A stretch of DNA of 64,000 nt from Haliotis asinina (lineage: Eukaryota > Mollusca > Gastropoda > Lepetellida > Haliotidae). The DNA lies in contig NC_090291.1 in NCBI RefSeq assembly GCF_037392515.1, positions 14,138,501 through 14,202,500 on the forward strand. The letters run 5' to 3'. Positions 59,958 through 64,000 of this stretch are shown one piece after another (position 1 is the first letter of the stretch; every line of letters begins with the position of its first letter). The notes beneath the pieces were generated by a model. The model worked only from the letters and a program-made list of their open reading frames with translations, was not told where the DNA came from and did not search any database. Both the position numbers and the translations under genes were made by a program.

Positions 59958-61073
59958 TTAGACCCCTTTCGGAGGCCTGTTACGTTGATTTATCTTACTG
60001 ATTTCATTGCTCGATCTGGATGTAGTGTTCATATTTGACTTCACATTTGAGTCTGACTGTTTCTTAGAAGCAGATGAATCTTTCTCAGGGGATACCTTAG
60101 CCTGAACAATGGTTTGTACGCTGAAAGCTTCTTTTGAAGCCTTCGCCTGTATTTCAGCAGACAGCAATGTTGGAGTTGATTTTCTAGCCCACGTGTAATC
60201 CGTTTGACAACCGACTGAACTGCATAAAACGTGTTTTGGTTTAGAGGCCTGAACAGAAGCAGAAACACCGGTAGCATAACTCGGGCCGGACTGTTCTTGC
60301 GCCAGAACGATCTGTTTTGCTTCAAAGAACGAAACGTTTTGCTCATGCTTCACCCGTGAAATTTTTGATTGTAACTTCCAAGAAGGACATTCCTTGAATG
60401 AAGAAGGATGGCAACCAGAGCAGTTTACACATACAGGTGTGTTATCACAAAGGGTACTACTATCTTTGCACCGTCCAGCGCATCTTTGACATGTAGCTGG
60501 ATTGTGGCACGACTTTGACCCGTGCCAATACGTTTGGCAATTATAACACCTTAAGGGGTTGGGGATAAAAGAATCAACCCTTAAGTTGCAGTATCCTGCT
60601 TTCAGAGATTTTGGAGGCATCGAGAGACAAAATGTGAAGTATTCTTCTTGACTGTAAAGCTTTTAACATGAGAAACACCGTGTGGTTGTAGTTCAGTAAC
60701 TATGTCAAGTTCACTGATGTCTGAAAGGCAACGTTCAGTATCACGGACGATGGCTTTGCTGGTATTTAATGTCCTGTGAGAGGACACCTCTACAGGAACA
60801 TTTGCTAGAGACTTTGTTTTGAGCAGAATTTTGGATGGTATTTCTTTCCTGCATTCCATTAGCAGGGAACCAGATCTCAACTGTTTAATGTCTTTCACCT
60901 CCTTCAGTGCCTTCTGACACAACAAAGGGATTTAACTTGAGAGGGTCAGCTTCAGGGGGACACACATCACAATGAAACGAGGCCAGTTATCAGTGTTCTT
61001 GGAGGTTGTATGCGACTCATTATCTGAGGATAACGAATCATGTGATGTGATCGTTTCTTAAGTGGGGGTGCCA
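59958..61073 (-). pseudogene. LINE D ORF1, Gag-like zinc-knuckle protein
   Basis: Knuckles CYNCQTYWHGSKSC, CQRCAGRCKDSSTLC and CVNCSGCHPSSFKEC in the 59,958-60,620 frame. The N-terminal half (LRSGSLLMECRKEIPSKILL) is in another frame at 60,602-60,925. The start lies near 61,073 after gtagaaaaat. A frameshift separates the two. Confidence 0.82.
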
Positions 61074-61275
61074 TGGTAGAAAAATAAATGATTCACCCTC
61101 CACCCACCATGGAGTGTCAACAAGGAAGATGCCTCATGCCTGTGGATCTCCTGCAGACGGCACCAAGGATACTAGGAGGGTATACTCAAGCAGAAAATAT
61201 CTTGAAAAGATATGTCCCACCAGATTGACCCAGAGCCACCGCCTTCTGGACAAAAGAGTCCAGGTAAAGCTCACA

Positions 61276-62081
61276 ACATCATATATCGAAATCATTAAAC
61301 GTTTTAGATGTGAAAAGGGGGTGGAGTCGCAATTATTTACAGAAATGTATTGAACATCCATGTGATTGAACACCCCAGGTTTGAGTGGAGGTCATTCGAG
61401 CTGATGGATGTACTTATTTCTCATAACCAAAGTGTTGTCAGGATGTTTTGTATATATAGACCTCCACCTTCGAAAGCAAACAAGCTCACATTTGATATGT
61501 TCATGGAAGAATTTTCTTCCATGATTAGAGACAATCTACAAAAATCCATTATCATTGTGGGTGATTTCAACATACATTTTGATTGTGGAGAAAAATCTGA
61601 TGTCAAACAATTCAAGAAATTACTTGATGTGCATGGTTTAAGTCAGCATATTAAGGAAGCTACACACAGATCCGGCCATACGCTGGACTGGTTACTGTCA
61701 CGAGAGGACAACAATCTGATAGCAAATATTTGTATGGATGATCTTCAGCTTTCAGATCACTTCCTTATAACTTTCAACATTAACATGTCGGTTCCTGAAT
61801 GTGAGCGTACGACAGTTAAATGTAGAAACCTTAAAGCAATAGATAGATTGGCTTTCAGAGCAGATCTTTTGAGCTCAGGTTTATTGAACAATCCACCCTC
61901 TGATTTGGATGAACTCTGCGACATGTATCACAAAACTCTCTCAGACGTACTGAATGAACATGCACCACCAACCTTCAAAACTGTGAAGGTCAAATCATCC
62001 TTCCCATGGTATTCCAACATAATACATGCAGCCAAGAGGGAAAGACGTATTGCAAAGCGGAGTGGAGACAATCAAAATTAG
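61276..62081 (+). pseudogene. CR1/L2-type LINE endonuclease C-terminal half
   Basis: RMFCIYRPPPSKANKL, IIIVGDFNIHFDCGEKSD (GD.N), HTLDWLLSRED and LSDHFLITF (terminal SDH). The frame changes at about 62,010-62,080. Confidence 0.83.
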
Positions 62082-62755
62082 AAGTTCACCGACAGATTTA
62101 CAGATCCTGCAGAAACCGAGTTACACAACTCATCAGGAAATCAAAAACCGAGTACTGCTCGAGAACGATCGCTGGATTAGAAAGTAGATCTGGAGCTATG
62201 CACAAGTTTCTATCATCTCTTTTCGGTATGAAAAAGGATGTTTGTTTACCCAAATCAGAGAGCCTACCTGATCTTGCAAATAGTTTCAATCGGTATTTTG
62301 CCGAAAAAATATCTTACATACAAGATTGTGTTAGAAGTGAGATGAAGGACAATCAACACCTATCTACACGCCATTTTGATGGCCCTGTCATGGACTGTTT
62401 TCAGCCATTCACAGAAGTGGAAGTCTTGAAACTGATTAAGGATTGTAAGCCAACGACATGTGTCTTGGATCCTATGCCCACCAAACTGTTGTTGGAATTT
62501 CTTGATGTGCTCATTGTTCCAATAACTAAACTGGTAAATTTGAGTTTAACTTCAGGTGCGGTTCCTACATCCCTGAAGGAAGCAGTCATCAGACCATTGA
62601 TCAAGAAAGCAGGATCTGATCCCAACGACTTGAAAAATTATCGTCCCGTCTCCAACTTACCCTTTCTATCCAAACTTGTGGAAAGGGCTGTGAAAGTGAC
62701 TCAACTCTCATCTTACAGCGCATGGACTTATGGAAAAGTTCCAGTCTGCTTATAG
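62006..62755 (+). pseudogene. CR1/L2-type LINE EN-RT linker and RT N-terminus
   Basis: VHRQIYRSCRNRVTQLIRKS, CVLDPMPTKLLLEFLDVL, LKEAVIRPLIKKAG and LKNYRPVSNLPFLSKLVERA. Frameshift near 62,690-62,730. Confidence 0.83.
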
Positions 62756-63437
62756 ACCACGTCATAGTACGGAAACGGCACTCATTCGTGTTATGAATGA
62801 TTTGCTCTGCTCGGTTGACAGTGGAAAAATCGCCCTACTTGTACTACTTGACCTGTCAGCCGCTTTCGACACTCTTGACCACCATACACTTTTGAAACAA
62901 CTTGAAATTTCATTTGGAGTTACTGGAGTGGCACTGTCCTGGTTTGTTTCTTACCTCAGTGATCGACAGCAGTCAGTTATCATAAACAATCATTCATCTA
63001 AGAAAACCCCATTATCCTGTGGAGTACCTCAAGGATCCGTTCTAGGACCAGTGTTGTTTACACTTTACACCAGAGATCTTGGAGATGTAATCAGCACACA
63101 TGATGTGAGCCACCACTTCTACGCAGATGACACTCAGCTGTCTGATTCATGCTATCCCAACACTGCAGAACAAATGTGTGAGCGACTGTCAGAGTGTACT
63201 GGTGATGTAAAGACATGGATGACGACAAATTTGCTCAAACTGAATGAGGCGAAGACCGAGGCGTTGCTTGTCGGCACTAAGAAGAATCTTCGTCATGTGA
63301 TGACCAACTCACTCACAGTTTGCAACATTGTCATTCCATTTTCAAAAACGGTTAAAAATCTTGGGCTTCATCTGGACTCTGATCTCTCTATGAAAGCTCA
63401 TATAAACACAGTTTGCAAATCCTGTTACTTCCATTAA
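62730..63437 (+). pseudogene. CR1/L2-type LINE RT palm
   Basis: YRPRHSTETALIRVMND, LLDLSAAFDTLDHHTLLK, GVPQGSVLGPVLFTLYTRDL and FYADDTQLSDS (catalytic YADD intact), then NLGLHLDSDLSMKAH. Stops at 63,437 (HFH then TAA). Confidence 0.88.
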
Positions 63438-63968
63438 CGAAACATTAGCAGCATTAGAAGCTCCCTTACTACACCAGCAGCTCAAGCCCTTGTGCGATCG
63501 CTTGTTCTTTCAAAGATTGACTACTGCAATAGCATATTTTATGGACTTTCTGAAAAACTTCTGTCAAAACTACAAAAAGTACAAAACTCTGCAGCACGAC
63601 TTGTCTGCAAAGTTCCCACAAGGATCCATATAACACCTGTCCTGGAAACCCTGCACTGGCTACCAATTAGAGCCAGAGTTGAATTCAAGGTCCTGAGTCT
63701 TGCCTACCAGTGCTACCATCATACAGCTCCAGACTACCTTGTTGAGCTAGTCACCAAGTACAATCCTTCTAGAATGTTAAGATCAACAGACCAACACCTT
63801 CTCATTGTTCCCAGACAGAAATTACAGGCATTTGGATTTCGCTCATTCGGCTATGGTGCTCCACAGTCATGGAATCAACTCCCGATTGAACTCAAAATGT
63901 CTCCCTCCATTGACGCATTCAAAAGTTCACTGAAAACTTATCATTTCAGAAAATATTACAATGTATAG
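63438..63968 (+). pseudogene. CR1/L2-type LINE C-terminal domain
   Basis: LVRSLVLSKIDYCNSIFYGL, KVQNSAARLVCKVP, ITPVLETLHWLPIRARVEF and the end FRKYYNV-stop, the usual C-terminus of CR1/L2 ORF2. Confidence 0.86.
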
Positions 63969-64000
63969 CTTAAAATTCCTCAGATTGTTTTTCACCATCG

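Larger units (their letters stand above)
57377..61275 (-). mobile_element. Nimb-like LINE copy D, internally deleted, SINE-interrupted
   Basis: The 3' tail is at the left (gtgagtgagttaat), then 3' UTR (to about 57,900), RNase H and RT thumb (57,913-59,390), a jump near 59,390 from RT to endonuclease that deletes the RT palm, endonuclease (59,400-59,914), ORF1 (59,958-61,073) and 5' UTR to about 61,275. A SINE splits RNase H. Multiple stops. Confidence 0.85.
61276..63968 (+). mobile_element. CR1/L2-type LINE, 5' truncated
   Basis: ORF2 only, on the plus strand, abutting the LINE D 5' UTR. Endonuclease, RT and C-terminal domain are all present in three frames. It ends at the TAG 63,966-63,968; the 3' UTR leaves the window. 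The clade is assigned from the wording of RT and C-terminal motifs. Confidence 0.85.

Overview
This is eukaryotic genomic DNA, most likely from a gastropod mollusc. An abalone (Haliotis)-like genome is my inference from the repeat families, especially those ending in an (ACTC)n tail; I could not run a search. Introns, splice sites, nested retrotransposons and SINEs rule out a prokaryote or phage. Most of the window is mobile DNA. The one convincing host gene is a beta-1,4-galactosyltransferase-family gene on the plus strand.

Layout. 1-8,767: an old I-superfamily (Nimb-like) LINE on the minus strand, split by a younger, full-length LINE of the same family (1,448-7,413) flanked by a perfect 14-bp target-site duplication. 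8,768-18,722: a decayed Ty3/Gypsy-type LTR element with gag, protease, RT, RNase H, integrase, a chromodomain, an env-like gene with a furin-like site, and a further membrane ORF before the 3' LTR. 18.8-30.1 kb: L1-like, MULE and LINE-tail fragments plus SINEs, with long stretches that carry no recognisable gene.

30,916-44,459: a six-exon gene whose exons join in frame to 342 codons and carry the beta4GalT motifs. Its introns hold LINE tails, SINEs, a CR1/L2-type RT remnant and a Tc1/mariner remnant. 44,261-56,853: two nearly identical 6.3-kb direct repeats. Each carries the last galactosyltransferase exon, an L1-like RT remnant, an EnSpm/CACTA-type transposase remnant and a dead MULE/PHD transposase-derived gene. 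The duplication broke both neighbouring genes within introns. Copy 1 of the repeat completes the galactosyltransferase; copy 2 holds an orphan terminal exon and completes the MULE-derived pseudogene at 57,201.

57,377-61,275: another degraded Nimb-like LINE, interrupted by a SINE with an 11-bp target-site duplication. 61,276-63,968: a CR1/L2-type LINE on the plus strand, frameshifted.

The parts relate mainly by parasitism. The LINE 3' end (a conserved stem of about 50 bp plus an ACTC tail) is shared with the SINE family here, which is what a LINE that mobilises a SINE looks like. Dozens of 5'-truncated LINE ends scatter through the window, often tail to tail.
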